Source: Beroe forskalii
Taxonomy: Eukaryota > Ctenophora > Nuda > Beroida > Beroidae
Assembly (NCBI GenBank): GCA_011033025.1
Contig: WFMF01000169.1
Location: forward strand, 1-64,000
Direction of reading: 5' to 3'
DNA length: 64,000 nucleotides
Part shown: positions 47,567-59,859 of the stretch, piece by piece
Layout of the letters: the number at the start of each line of letters is the position of its first letter
Position numbering within the stretch: the stretch's first letter is position 1
The notes under the pieces: model-generated
The model's input: the letters and a program-made list of their open reading frames with translations, nothing else
What the model was told of the DNA's origin: nothing
Database searches by the model: none
Translations under genes and position numbers: made by a program

Positions 47567-48098
47567 TAATAATTGTACATTTAATAATCCAAAAGACGGA
47601 TCCACAAAATACCTACCGGCACTATTGTGAAATGTTTCGAAATTGGAATGGCAAATGGCTTGAAAAGCGTCTGGTTAGCCACAGAAAGTCATAAAAACAG
47701 ACGTAAACTGTAATTGTCATTTTAGCTTGGCTGTCGATCGTAATCTTCAGTTATCGTCCAAATGTGCGCTTCTTTTCATCCCAAAACAAAATATCAATCA
47801 TCTTCCTGGTCTGAGATGTAATAATTGCCTCTGCCATGTGTTGCAGGTGTCCAAAAATCAGTTTTTTCTTTCGAGCTTTCTGAGCCAAGTTACGATTTTT
47901 TCACTGATCAGTCGGCTGTTCCTCAACTTAAAATCCCTGACGAAAAGTTGCAAGATCGATTTTTGGGCAAAAAAGTTAGGAGACAGTTAGAATCGTTTGT
48001 TGTAGAATTTTTTTCCGATTCCGAAATATTTTGAGCCAGATTTGACCCCATTAATAGCTTAATAGGAATTGTTTTTATGATCTCCACATTTTTCGTAA

Positions 48099-48272
48099 GG
48101 GATCGTTGACATAGTACGTAATCAATTTTTGGCCGATTTTACCCCCCCCCCCCCTCATAATCAAGTTTACAGTAACTTTGTATTTGTTACAATAAAATGT
48201 TACGTCATCATTCGGTTAAACTCCCTTCCCCATAGGGTATTACGACTTACGTAATATTATGTGAACGATCCC
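48099..48272. mobile_element. AGGGATC-family MITE in unit Y
   Basis: AGGGATCGTTGACATAG at the left and ATGTGAACGATCCCT at the right are inverted; the total is about 174 bp, with a C-tract at about 48145. Confidence 0.65.
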
Positions 48273-50968
48273 TGAATCGAACTTTTCACAGTAAGCAGGG
48301 ATATATTGAAGTGTTGTTTTCTGTTCAATTCCTTTCATCGAACGAAGTCTCAAAGTGGTTCTTGATTAGTATGTAGTTTGTTTCCTTCATGGTAGTTAAA
48401 GGTGCTTTAAAAGTGTATATGTTTCAATATCATAGGTGTTACCTGGCCTCTGAGAAACTGTCGACTATTTGATTATCTAGGTTAATTGCTTTTTGCAACA
48501 TCCTGCCATATTCAAATAATAAGTTCTTAAAGTGTTGGTGATTCCCTGTCTCCGCTACTCTGGTAAGGGACGCTCATGATGACAAATCATCGGCTTTCAG
48601 TCTATCCCGGACTGTTAACACCTCCAAGAAAATGATGTACGGATTTTAATGGAAATATTCAAATATCAATTTATGTATTTTGTTCCGTTTTTCAGGTCCT
48701 TCTGGCGCAGTTTTAGATGATTTTAAAGTGCCATGGCACCGGTTTAATAAGTTAATATTATTTGCTTTTACGAGCATATGATTTCACAATTTTACATGGC
48801 CTGGATTCTTTTTATATATATTAGAGCATGGCTGGGAATGTGCTACTTTTAAACGTAAAAATAATAAAATTCTTTTAATGAAATTATATTTATGTCCGTG
48901 AAGTTGTAGGTCCGTGAAACTTGAGTCCGATAAGGTAGTAGACAAAAATCGTATGACGATTTAAGCATTTTTTGATGCTTGCTGAGCTCAAGAATAGCAC
49001 TATTCTTGAAGTTAAACACACGACTGGCCATTGAAGTGCAAATTCGTTCAAAAGGTTTCAAATATGATGGCAATTTTTTTCGTAGCAAATTTCCCTTTAC
49101 TTTAAGATACAGATCGGTCGACATTGTTATGATAGTGTTATGGCGTCTCTTCGGTTGAATGGTTGAAAAGTACTGACAATACTACGAACCCTGAATCCAA
49201 ATACCAGAGTAGAATTTAATTCGGGTCCTCGTGTCACTCTCATTATATTGCGTTCCATCCCACGGCACTCTCTTATTCGGTATAACTTCTTTTCTTAAGT
49301 AGTTAAGTATATCCTTCCTATCATATTCAACAGAATGGTCGAATACTAGCATGATGACAGATCATGCTTCACACTTGTTTTTAGAGAAATAATATGATAA
49401 TGGATGTTTTTCATGTTTTCATACGCCCTAGCGAATCTAAAGTGCTTTAGGTACTGAGTGCTATATTTTTCAGATTTACATCTTAGCAAAATAACTGATG
49501 CGTTTGCATGCCAAATCGAAGTTTTTTGTTTTTTACCATCTTCATTCATCAAAGTCGTTACAATTGAAAATGGAGTGACTTAGAGCAAGGACAACCAAAT
49601 TTCAATTTTTGTAGCGCCCTAATCCAGCATTTTTTTTGTAAAATTCGCTCACACCTATCATAAAATCTAAAACCAATCAGACGAGTTCGTCCAAACACTG
49701 ACAATACCTTATTTAGTAATATTCCTACACCTGATAATCGATGAAGGCTAGTTTTATACGTTTGTAAATGGACCCCCAAATATTATTGCTATATGATTAT
49801 ATTTCTTAGTTTCATTACTATAATGGGATGCTTGTTGTCCTACGCATACGATTTCAACATACATATAAGTGCAAATTTTAAATTCTTAAGTTGGTAAAAT
49901 ATGAACAGGTATTCCGACAGATTCCGTAGGTTATATCAGTGGTTCAAGTACAGTCTGACACTGGAATTTTAAAATATTTAACACTACCTTCCCGTTTTTT
50001 AAGTTTTTTTTTTCTGTTATTTACTTTTAAACTGCTTTGAGGGTTTAAAGCCGGGTTTTATTTAGTTAATGTAATTAAATTATCAATGCAGTTTGCACAG
50101 ACATATTACCCATGAACAACATATTAGTTAGTGAGCCAGCCCCTTCCATTTATAGCTATAGGAGGAGAATTCAAATAATCAATCTCAATCTGAATACCAA
50201 TCAAAATCACCAAATATATTCTATGGATCTGCTTATGCTATTTACTTGATCTTGGTATAAAGTCAATCCTGTTGGTATCTTTATCCTTAAAAGCGTGCAC
50301 TGATAAGTGTGAAAAATTGGACCACATAATTTAATTGCAAACATTCTAACTATCTGGCAATTTATGACTTTTGCGGATTATTTCGCAAGATTTGACATTT
50401 CGACCAATTTTGACATATTTTCTCGTGAAAAACATACCCAGTTGCTTTTCTATATAACATTTGTTCCAGACACCCAACAGCCTAATTTTCTATTGTAAAT
50501 GGTAAACCTGAAGCCCCCTCCCATATTTTTGATAGCATTTATATTATTTCTACTCTACAATAAGTGGAATAATAATAAACTTCCTGGAAAGATTGATCCC
50601 ACTCAGATTCTTCGTTTGCCTGCTTCAAATTTTGTATCCGGACACTTTTTCTCACAAAAACAATTACTATGATGCAGTTCTCTGGATGCAAGCTTACTAA
50701 AACTGATGTGTATTTGATTATTTGAATTAAGATTAGCAGGCCAATTTTACTGTATCCTAATCTAATGCTAATTCTATGGCAGCTTTAACTACAAAAATTC
50801 CCATCTAAGTGATCGGAAGTTTTACTAGGTCTCCTTCATGATATGGTTATACTTATATGACTTCATGACCTCAAATCATACACAATTCTTTTGGCAGTCA
50901 TCAAATTGATTCCTGACAAATGCCAGTTTCAACTCGTCTTGCAGTCAAAGTGATATTATTATATGATA
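48273..50968. other. Non-coding body of unit Y
   Basis: Paralogous to 37041-39738. Scattered indels break every ORF differently in the two copies, arguing against coding. Confidence 0.5.
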
Positions 50969-51694
50969 TACATATGGATATCCAAAAACAATTTTTTGGG
51001 TTCTGCTGCCACTTACACTTAGTAAACATAAACTAATGATAATGATATGTATTTTAATCTACGAACTGCAGTACAGTTCAAGTGCTTTTGTCCGATCAAT
51101 CCATATCGTTTTGTTACAAAAGACAAACAAATTATGAACCAATAATGAATATACATGCAATCATAGACAACTTAATTATGATCATAGACAACTTAATTTA
51201 ATCGTAACCAAGTCGTGGCAGTGCATTGTGGTTGCAAAGCTAGTCTGTGGCTGCAAAATTACTCGTATTTTACGCCCTTGCATTATATCCCGTTGGAATA
51301 AAGTTAATACCTCTTTCTGTTCTTGAGATTAGCCGTTGATTACATTTACTTTAATTGGCCAATTAACCTATTACAATTTCTATAATCTAATATTTATGAA
51401 ATTTTCGTTGTGATTCATAGGTTTTAACGGTACTGCGTAGTGCGAACTTTAGGCTTAATATTTTCAACTTTTAAAGTCTTGCTGATTTTTTTGATTCTTC
51501 ATCATTTCATTTTATTTTTGTTATCTTTTGGTTCTAAATTTCGAAATTTTGGAAAATTGCACCGCAAACCCTACGAACGTAAAATTGCTCCAGATAATCA
51601 TTAGTGCCATAAAATGTTCAATTGTCAAAATTTCTGCGATTCTATCATTCGTCCAATTGACCATATGTCCAATTGACTATGCATCGAATTAAAA

Positions 51695-51715
51695 AGAAAA
51701 CCCAACGGGTTTTCT
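51695..51715 (+). repeat. CCCAACGGG hairpin, unit Y copy
   Basis: Identical to 43709-43729. Confidence 0.5.
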
Positions 51716-51879
51716 CGTAAAATTTGTAAATATATCATTTTGCGAATTAGCAAATCGGAATTTTGGACGAATTTTCTGCCATGAACAAGTTTGTCATTAT
51801 AGCTATTGTTTGAAAAAAATTTCGAAATTTTCGATATGAGGGTAAACTGATAAAGACAAAAGTCATAAAATTCTCAACA

Positions 51880-51938
51880 AGGTAAAACTAGAACAAAACC
51901 CCTACGCTCAGCTGTCGAATCTGCTGCAAGGGAGCAAG
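51880..51938 (+). CDS. Weak candidate exon
   Basis: AAG|GTAAAACTAG onward reads KVKLEQNPYAQLSNLLQGSK and stops at a donor-like AAG|GTAAAT. Composition looks coding, but I find no partner exon and the acceptor is uncertain. Confidence 0.2.
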
Positions 51939-52586
51939 GTAAATTCAAACCTAGCTGTTTTGCGTAATGATTCTTATTATCAGCATAATGAGAGTGACAT
52001 GATGAGTCCTAATCGAGAGGCTGGGGGCAGGGATTCGACTAGGTGCTCATTATGATAAGTAGATGAGAGTGTCAGCACAATCTGAATTGGAGCATCGCTA
52101 CAAGATGCAGGGACCAGGCAACTAGGTATTCACCATGAGGCTGTGATTTCAAAGCATGTTTACTGGGTAGCTTGCAAAGGAGGAAGTGTGGTAGTCTTGA
52201 AGACAATGAAAATCCTGCGTTTTAGAGACAAAAACCTGCGAATATATTGGATTTGGAATACTAGGCTATTATAAATCCTGAATTGCATTAATGTTTGAAT
52301 ATTTTGAATAGGTACTGAATCATTGATTGCATAAGTGATTGAGCCAAAGAATCAGGTCTCTGAATTTGTTTTCTCCTTGTGTTTGTTCTCTGGTCGTGGT
52401 ATGAATCTTTGAAAAGATCCTAGGACCAAGAGAACAGTTGCAATTAGACTGAAAGGCGTATTCATGTGGATAAGTCCAGCCGCCGACTCTAACAACTAAA
52501 CAAGGGGTGAACTTAATAGACATTTTGTCAGGGAGGACGTATCTGGATACTCGGGATGAATCTACATTAAAGTTCCCGTTATTTCA

Positions 52587-52775
52587 TAGCAACGATTACA
52601 TAACTCCATGAAACGCGTCACATTATTCACTGTTGTTACCATAGTAACACGTCAGGTTATTCACTGTTGTTCATCATAGCAACGCGTCGCATTATCCACT
52701 GTTGTTACCATAGCAAGTAGCAACACGTCACATTATTCACTGTCGTCACCATAGCACCACTTCACATTATTAAAG
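52587..52775. repeat. About 41-bp tandem repeat, four to five units
   Basis: The unit contains TTATTCACTGTTGTTACCAT and AGCAACACGTCACA, with variable length. The final unit abuts the hairpin at 52772. Confidence 0.7.
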
Positions 52776-52813
52776 GCCCTCCCCAACGGGGAGCTCGTAA
52801 GGGCTTTCTCTAG
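52772..52813 (+). repeat. CCCAACGGG-type hairpin followed by CTAG
   Basis: An AAAGGCCCT ... AGGGCTTT outer stem encloses CTCCCC AAC GGGGAG, then TCTCTAG|T. A hairpin just before CTAG with T following is the form of a Helitron 3' end. No matching 5' end was identified. Confidence 0.4.
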
Positions 52814-52917
52814 TTTTCATATTATCGGCGCTGGCAAATATCTTTTTCAATACTTGGAAAACGGTCTCGCTGTAACATTCAACACTTCATGCTGGTACTA
52901 CTGACATGTTTGATGCA

Positions 52918-53010
52918 TCTGACCAGCAGTCCCGGCCCAAAGGTCCGGGACCGCTGACCTGTTCGGCTGCCCTCGGCCCTTCAGGCCGGGGATGCTGACT
53001 CTCAGATCGG
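52918..53010. repeat. GC-rich double hairpin
   Basis: CAGCAGTCCCGGCCCAAAGG with TCCGGGACCGCTG forms one stem, and CCTCGGCCCTTCAGGCCGGGG a second. The function is unknown. Confidence 0.45.
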
Positions 53011-53069
53011 ATGCCCTTGTCGGAATTGTAGCCCAAACGGTGGCTTGTCAGCGACCTGATATGTTTCAT

Positions 53070-54148
53070 AGGATGATATTACATCAGCGTTTTCTATATT
53101 CGTATTGAAATATTTACTCTAAATGAGCACGAAGTGAATTAAGTCTCAGAGATTCCTTGTATTTTGTCTTCGATGTCAGCACCTGGGTCCATAGTAAATA
53201 ATAATAATACTCTCTCGATATTTCAATCAGCTCTCTTTCCCTCCCAAGGCACGGTATCGGAATGATTAGAGATTTAGTTAGCTATAGCAAATTATTGGAA
53301 ATTATAATTACGTGTGTATTTTTGTCGTGCTTTCAAGACTGAAGCATATTTTCATCAATGGTCCTCCTCTCCCGCAAGCAGGAGTTGTAGTAGTTCGCGC
53401 GGCATATAAGCTGAGTCAGGAAAGGTATATTTTAGTGACTTTTTCACGGAATCGCCGATTTTAGAGAAGGCACATATTACACCTTGAAAATATCAAAATC
53501 ACGTCCTGATTTCTAGCATCGTAAATCCTTTGTAAGTTTCTCAATATAACTCCAAAATTAACCAAAATATCTATACTGATTTTCTTTTTCTCGCGAGTTT
53601 TTGGTTTTATCTAAGTAAAAAAGGTTCCTGTTTCATGAGTTGAGACACAATTTTGAATAGCCTACTTTTAAATGGATGTTTGAAGACAACCAAAATTAAT
53701 AAGTGTTTCCTAATTATGCGAAAAAGTAAAAACCCATGGACAATCACAAAGGCCGGTGAACATTGTATTATTTTGAGTTTTTGTGTAATAATTACTGGCT
53801 GAACAAACATTCTTACATGAAATTTCATAACAGTTTTACGCGATTTGACGTAATACTACAGCGCACGGCACGCTTCTTTATAAAAGTCCCGGCTGATTTA
53901 GTGATTCGCATAGAACAAAAATTTCGCCAAAAATTAGTGCCAAAAATTACGCGGCCGGTCATTCCTATCCATCTTTAACACACGAAGTTTGTTCGTGCAT
54001 TGAAAATAAGTAGTAACAGTCAGTTACTATTATGATACTGCAACTGCAGTATATCTGGATATATTTTGTTGCAAAACTGCTAAAAACGAGTGGCCTTCGA
54101 AACAAACCTAATATTATGTTCAACACTATAGTGGTTGCAGTATTATAA
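53070..54148. other. No gene recognised
   Basis: AT-rich, with short ORFs only; none shows domains or splice-consistent structure. Confidence 0.4.
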
Positions 54149-54292
54149 AATACATAGACACGCGCCTATCGGGTCCATTTTGGGATACTGCCCGAGGGCG
54201 TAAGCCCGAGGGATGTATCCGGTTTTGGCCCGAGCCCGTAGGGCGGGGGTCTAAACCAATATGGACCCGATCATGCAAGTGTCTATGTATTA
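54149..54292. mobile_element. Foldback element with ATACATAGACAC ends
   Basis: ATACATAGACAC...CGGGTCCAT at the left is inverted as ATGGACCCG...GTGTCTATGTAT at the right. The interior is GC-rich with CCCGAGGGCGTAAGCCCGAG-type palindromes. Confidence 0.65.
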
Positions 54293-54330
54293 TAGACCCG
54301 CATGAAAACGTCAGAGGGTTCTATAAGTAC

Positions 54331-54393
54331 GTAATACGGTTCGTAATAATGGCTCGCCCCCTCGGGGCCCGACATTATTACTCACCGTATTAC
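54331..54393. repeat. 63-bp palindrome with GC core
   Basis: GTAATACGGT...GTAATAATGG pairs with its inverse ending CCGTATTAC. The core GGCTCGCCCCCTCGGGGCCC resembles those of the 26.9-27.3 kb hairpins. Confidence 0.6.
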
Positions 54394-56331
54394 TATTAAT
54401 CTATTACTTCATTAACTAATACTGCACCAGTAGCGGAGCACTATTATGAAATACAGTGATTCACCGCAGTGTTCTAAAGTACTTATAATAATTGCATCTA
54501 TTAGGTACATATATTTCTAATGTCATACCATAGCCTTCAGTTTTATGCATGAAGTTTCTATCTAAGTGTCTCCTTTGGAATTTGCTACATTCTCAGGATT
54601 ACAATTAAATATGAGATATGCCATCCGAGAATTGTTTATTGCCATTTGCCAGCGTATTGCGTTCAGTATTTGTTTGTGTAATTTATTCCTGAAGGGTTTA
54701 ACTTTAGTTTTAGGCACTTATTAATTGAATATTGTTAGGAGCAGGGAAAGTCAATGAACTTGAAAGAATTTATTATCTTCTGACGTTCGACTGGATCCGC
54801 AAGTTCAGTCGAAATAAATATCAAAAGTGTGTGAAGTGTTGTCATGACCTACACAGTACACACCGCACCCTACTCCCAGTACTTACTCGCCATTTCTGGC
54901 GGCGCATATTTTAATCTAGGGCACTGGTTAGGAGTCAGGGCACTGCAAGAATTGTCACCCACCGTGTGAAAGCCTGTGATGCTACCAGCCCTATCAAGGC
55001 CACTTCAGTCTGTAATCAGCTCTGTTGCCTTTCCACCACTTCACTTGGCTAACTTCTCAACTCCAAAACAATAAACCAAGGCGGCCACAGGGTCGGGGTG
55101 CTCGGAGCCCACAACGTCCCTGACCTACACTGCTTCACTTGTGCGCACAAGTTGAGGAAACAGTGTTACAGCCGCATGCATCTCAGGATCCTGTTGCCAT
55201 ATACAAATAATACATCTCAATAAATCTTTGTTAGGGCGAATCCTATATTGCTTTCCAAACCAATCTGATGTCTTTGGTCTTGAAACAACTGATTCACTGC
55301 ACTCAGTGTCATGTCAAACCCCATATGCCAGGTGCCATAGTATCTCAGTGGAGCATTTTCGTAATGAAGCACCTAAGAATGGGTATTGTCCCGGCCAACT
55401 GGGTTGTCATTCCTGACGACACCTCAAGACATATCAGCATTTCCCTTCATGGTCACACATCTCATATTTTAAAACGTTAACCTCGTTGGAATGTCTGTGG
55501 ACGGATCAGTGGACCAAAAATTCCTAACCTGACTCTTTAGTTTGTTAGTTTAGAACGGGCTGCAAATATGGTCACCCTGAGACCTTGAGAGTAATAAATT
55601 TAACTTTTTTAAGTAACAGGATTCCAACGCACATTTCAGTTTTTCACAGTTAGTACGGTATTCTTCGCAAGGAGCGAGGGTTATTCCTAAGGTCACTTAA
55701 TTATTTGCTGATTTGTGAAGCGTCTGGGCTTTGTCTAACACGTTATGTAGTGCAAGGCTCTCTAATTACTAGAGTGTTCTTAAGAATTTGAATGCTGTGA
55801 ACGTTTAACGTTAGTCATTTTCAAATAACTTAAATTGTACGTGTTTTTTTTCGAATCTTCACCACCCGACATTTTTGATGATCTGGTCGCGTTTTTGTTT
55901 TATTGATTGTTCAGACTTAAATATTTTGTAATTATCGAGAAAGTTGTGTAATACAACCATAATTATCATAAACTATTTCTCATTTTGTAAGTTTGTATTT
56001 ATAATTGATCTCATTTAAATCTGAAAAACGTTGTGATTTCGCACTTCTATTATTCGAGCCTCAGTTGCTTCTACCTCAATGCTAGAGTATAGTGGCTTAG
56101 AGTTGAATGAAACTAGAAAAACTGAAGGATTTGTCAAGGCAGTTCAAATGCCGCGTGCACTAAAAATCAGGGTTTCGACTGACGACTCACCAATGTGTTA
56201 TTTCAAAGCAAATAATGACATCGCTATAACTGGACAAAGTGTATTATGACATCTAATTCCTTCAGGAACATGACATGAGACCTGGAAGGAGGGTGGAAAT
56301 AACATAGTCGAAGGAGGGGAAATTGTGAGGC
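54394..56331. other. No supported gene
   Basis: The 54.9-55.5 kb part has richer composition and overlapping ORFs (for example HCTQCHVKPHMPGAIVSQWS at 55268-55480) that might be a decayed element. I recognise no domain and cannot place exons. Confidence 0.35.
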
Positions 56332-56417
56332 ATGAAAAACGTGCACTACCAGAACAAAGTCCAGGGGAAGAGTGGGAACGCTGCCAACGACATTACCAGT
56401 CATCTCTACCAGTATGG
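56332..56417 (+). CDS. Candidate first coding exon ending in a repeated donor
   Basis: ATG at 56332, after an in-frame TGA, opens MKNVHYQNKVQGKSGNAAND then ITSHLYQY, ending phase 2 at TATGG|GTAAGT. The donor is a consensus match and the peptide has balanced, protein-like composition. I do not recognise the family and find no next exon in the window. The last 21 exon bases and 19 intron bases form the unit of the tandem array that follows. Confidence 0.45.
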
Positions 56418-56735
56418 GTAAGTGTTTCACTGTCACCAGTCATCTCTACCAGTATGGGTAAGTGTTACACTGTCACCAGTCATCTCTACCAGTATGGGTA
56501 AGTTTTTCACTGTCACCAGTCATCTCTACCAGTATGGGTAAGTGTAACACTGTCACCAGTCAGCTCTACCAGTATGGGTAAGTGTTTCACTGTCACCAGT
56601 CAGCTCAACCAGTATGGGTAAGTGTTTCACTGTCACTAGTCATCTCTACCAGTATGGGTAAGTGTTTCACTGTCACCAGTCATCTCTACCAGTATGGGTA
56701 AGTGTTACACTGTCACTAGTCATATCTACCTTTAC
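56397..56735 (+). repeat. 40-bp splice-donor minisatellite
   Basis: Eight units, exactly 40 bp apart, each reading CAGTCATCTCTACCAGTATG then GGTAAGTGTTTCACTGTCAC, plus a decayed ninth. GTAAGT occurs at 56418, 56458 and so on. The first unit overlaps the end of the candidate exon at 56332-56417. Confidence 0.92.
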
Positions 56736-58139
56736 TCGTTACTAAACGCTTCATATTTATATACCGACTAAACGCAACAAAATGAAAACTCGAAACACGA
56801 CACGTCGGTTATCAAACACAAGGAAAATTTTCGAGCCAAAAATATACTCATTGCTCTCGACTAAGCTTCTGAATGTACCACATCACATAAACTGTTTCTG
56901 ACTTTGCGGTTTTATTTCGACACATTTAATTCTAAATATTCGATATTCGCTCACGAAGTGGTTTTTGTGGGGTAAGGAAAGCAAAAAAACGATCGGTCAT
57001 CATCGCTTCAATTAGCGATTCCATGATCGACTATTACCTGTTATTATCGCTTTCATATGGGAAAGGGAAATACGCAATTAGCGGTTATAACCTGTTTTCT
57101 GAGACGAAAAGCGGTTACAAAACGCCAAAGTCGCCAACTGACGATTTTCCCCGTAAATGCCTGCCTCTGCCTCGGCGGTCAGAGGCAGGCACAGTCTCAC
57201 CCCGGGGCTATCCTCCTGCGAACCTTCTGGTCCGGCCGGCCTCTCTTTTATATCTATTATTATAATCGAGAGAGGTAGTTATAAGTAGGAGCCTCCGCTC
57301 TCCCAGAAAATCTGACAAACTAGGAGTTGACAAACCGCGATTTTTTGCAGGGTGGTAGAACAAAGGTTTCTTCGTATTGCTACATTCTTCTTTTTTGTAA
57401 AGGCTTTAGATTTTTTGTGTTTAACACTCAAAGTTGGAAAAAGGGTCCCGAAAACAAGATCGAGTTTTAGATTTGATTCACCAGTTGCGCACGTTGTTAT
57501 GGATACATGGCTAGCGCGCGCAAACTGCACGTGCATTTTCACGATGAATCTGCCATTTCGTTGTTGTATAATTTGGAAACGTTTCCACTGTTGAAATTCA
57601 TAATTTATACGTTCCCAATAGAATTTTCGAGTTCGGTAAAAAAATTTGACCGAAGACTAACTCTTATCACCATCGTAGGAGCTTAGGAGAAATGGTAAGA
57701 GTTGTTCCATTATGAAAATTAGCGATAATTCTTTCAAGAAAGAAATTGATGGCTTGCTGCGTGAGAATTCGACGGAATGAGGAAGCTAGAAGTGGGTTAT
57801 GAACAGATAAAAATGCAAACAATTTTGATTTTAATGAGCTCGGATTCAAATTTGTTTCCCATCTATTCTCCTAATCTGAACTTTAGATTTAAAAACATTA
57901 ACCTTGAGTTCTTCTTATTTAACAGCTGTTTGTTCGAGGTTAATATGCAATCGTAAAATTTGGTCTATATTTTCATTTATTTTCAAAGCCTTTATAGTGA
58001 ATATTTCATAATTTCGTTATGTTGCACCCCCATCCCCAGTAACAAAAAATGACATCAATGACTTACTTACGGTAGTGTAAGATATCACATTTGACACTTC
58101 CAAACTTTAAAAAACCGCAATTGATCATTTTATTACAAT
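56736..58139. other. No gene recognised
   Basis: Short ORFs at 57023-57278 and 57352-57594 lack domains and conserved features. A GCCTGCCTCTGCCTCGGCGG / AGAGGCAGGC hairpin lies near 57158-57190. Confidence 0.4.
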
Positions 58140-58371
58140 TTCATACGTTTCAATTGTTCTTGTCATTAATTTTCATAATTCAATATTTATGAAACCTGCG
58201 TTGTGGCTCATGAATTTTGAAAATACTGTGTACTTTAATGTCCATTTTTTCAACTTTTCAAGTCTAAGAAAGCAGGGTTCTGACTATAGGGCAATTATAT
58301 GCTGGCGCCCTGTAGCCAGCATTGAAAGGGTCGGGTGTGCTATGACCCAGAAGGCCCAACGGGCCTTCTAG
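58140..58371 (+). mobile_element. Possible Helitron-type 3' terminus
   Basis: The hairpin AGAAGGCCC AAC GGGCCTTCT (58349-58369) runs directly into CTAG followed by T, matching the Helitron rule of a 3' hairpin, CTRR and insertion between A and T. The preceding 200 bases (TATTTATGAAACCTGCGTTG, TTTTTTCAACTTTTCAAGTC) resemble 43375-43475 in unit X. The 5' end is not identified. Confidence 0.4.
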
Positions 58372-59859
58372 TATATATATGTTCGAAAAAGTGATAGATT
58401 CCTGTAATTCATTGGTTTTTCTAGAACCATTCATAAGCACTGAGCCAGTGCTAAATTGTCGGTATTGTTTGAAATACGACAATCTAGCGCTTTTTAGCGA
58501 CTGTCCCTACTGGTAAACTGAGACACTCTGAATGTGCTATCTTTTTTGCGTAAAGTTATTCACTTGAAGTAACAGGTGTTTTAGACTTTGGGAGATGGGA
58601 CGCAGAAGCCAGCCGCAGTCAGGCGCACGGAAACCTTTTATGGAGACCTGAGCCTTGTGCTAAGTCACTTACTGCGAATAAAGAATTGTATATGCTTCTG
58701 TTCAACAGACACTTTATCAATACTTATAGTTTAGCAGTTTTAGTTGTGGCAACCCCGACCGTTTAGCAAGTAAAAGTGGCGGTAACCACAACATATTCTA
58801 CTGTATAATTGGTCATTTCATGGCATTTTTCTCTCTTTTCCCTTCAAAACAACCCATCGCGTCATCACTATTATTTATTCACCCTACCAATATGTAAAAG
58901 TATAGAGCAATAACAATGCGACTAATTTGATAATTTGCTTCATGATATATTTCCGAAGCTTTCACTGTTATAATACAGGAAATACAGCGCAAGTGAAGCC
59001 TCATAAACTACAAAACTATAAAATCCCGTAGTTTTATCGGTTGTTATTCCCTTTACTTCTAATTACCATTCTGCCCATGTTTTTTCCAACTTGAACGTCC
59101 CAAACGATTTTTGGAGTGCAGTGTTAATACAAGTCTATGTTTTCTGTTTTAATTAGTTTATTGTATGCGATAAGAAATAAGTTTTAATGACGCTCATTGG
59201 AACTAGGATCTCAAAAAATATGAAAAATAATGCTCAGAAATTAAAAAGTTGCTCTATAAATCGTCTTTCATTCTGTATTTCTCTGATTGTTCAAAATTGA
59301 GCTACATAATATTCTCAATTGAGCTATTCTCAATTTCACCAGTGCCCTGGTATGACTTCTGATGATTTTTACATTTACAACCTGTATCATCGACACTCTC
59401 CCCGGGCTATAATTGACATAGTTTAAAAACATTCCCTATTATATGTTGTGACAAGAACATTTTTCGTGACAAAAACATTTTTCGGTTATCCATAAAATCT
59501 ACTGAAAGTCAAATTAATCACGGAAGCAATCCTTTTTATTTTTAAAGTATTCTAAAGTAAAATTATCACGAGCCTGGAATGCTTCTTCTAAATTCGACAG
59601 TGCTTCCGGCTCCGTTATTCGTGAAATCATTTTTTATTCTACAGATTCTCGTACAAATTTTCTTTATTGGACGGATTTTAGCATACAACGCATCTTAAAT
59701 TCCTGAACGGAATAAATTAAGAAGTAAAATTATACTGGGCAGCCCAGTATTTAATTAATTTCCTTAGCGGCAGCGGATTGTGCTAAAACAACATACTATA
59801 ATATAATATCCCAAATCTTCCTTAACATCTAAAAAAGTAAATTAAACTAGCGTTATATG
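58372..59859. other. No gene recognised
   Basis: AT-rich, no long ORF, and no inverted-repeat structure clear enough to report. Confidence 0.4.

Larger units (their letters stand above)
43787..51776. repeat. Tandem duplication unit Y
   Basis: Second copy of the unit at 32481-43786, opening with CCGAAGTTTCAATTCAACC. It lacks both insertions of unit X but has its own retrotransposon (45169-47566) and a 50-bp mini-element (44690-44739). The shared body is non-coding. Confidence 0.88.

Noticed and set aside
52320-52523. Minus-strand ORF beginning MSIKFTPCLVVRVGGWTYPH
   Set aside because: Somewhat protein-like, but there is no splice-site logic, homology or repeat explanation; too weak to list as a gene.
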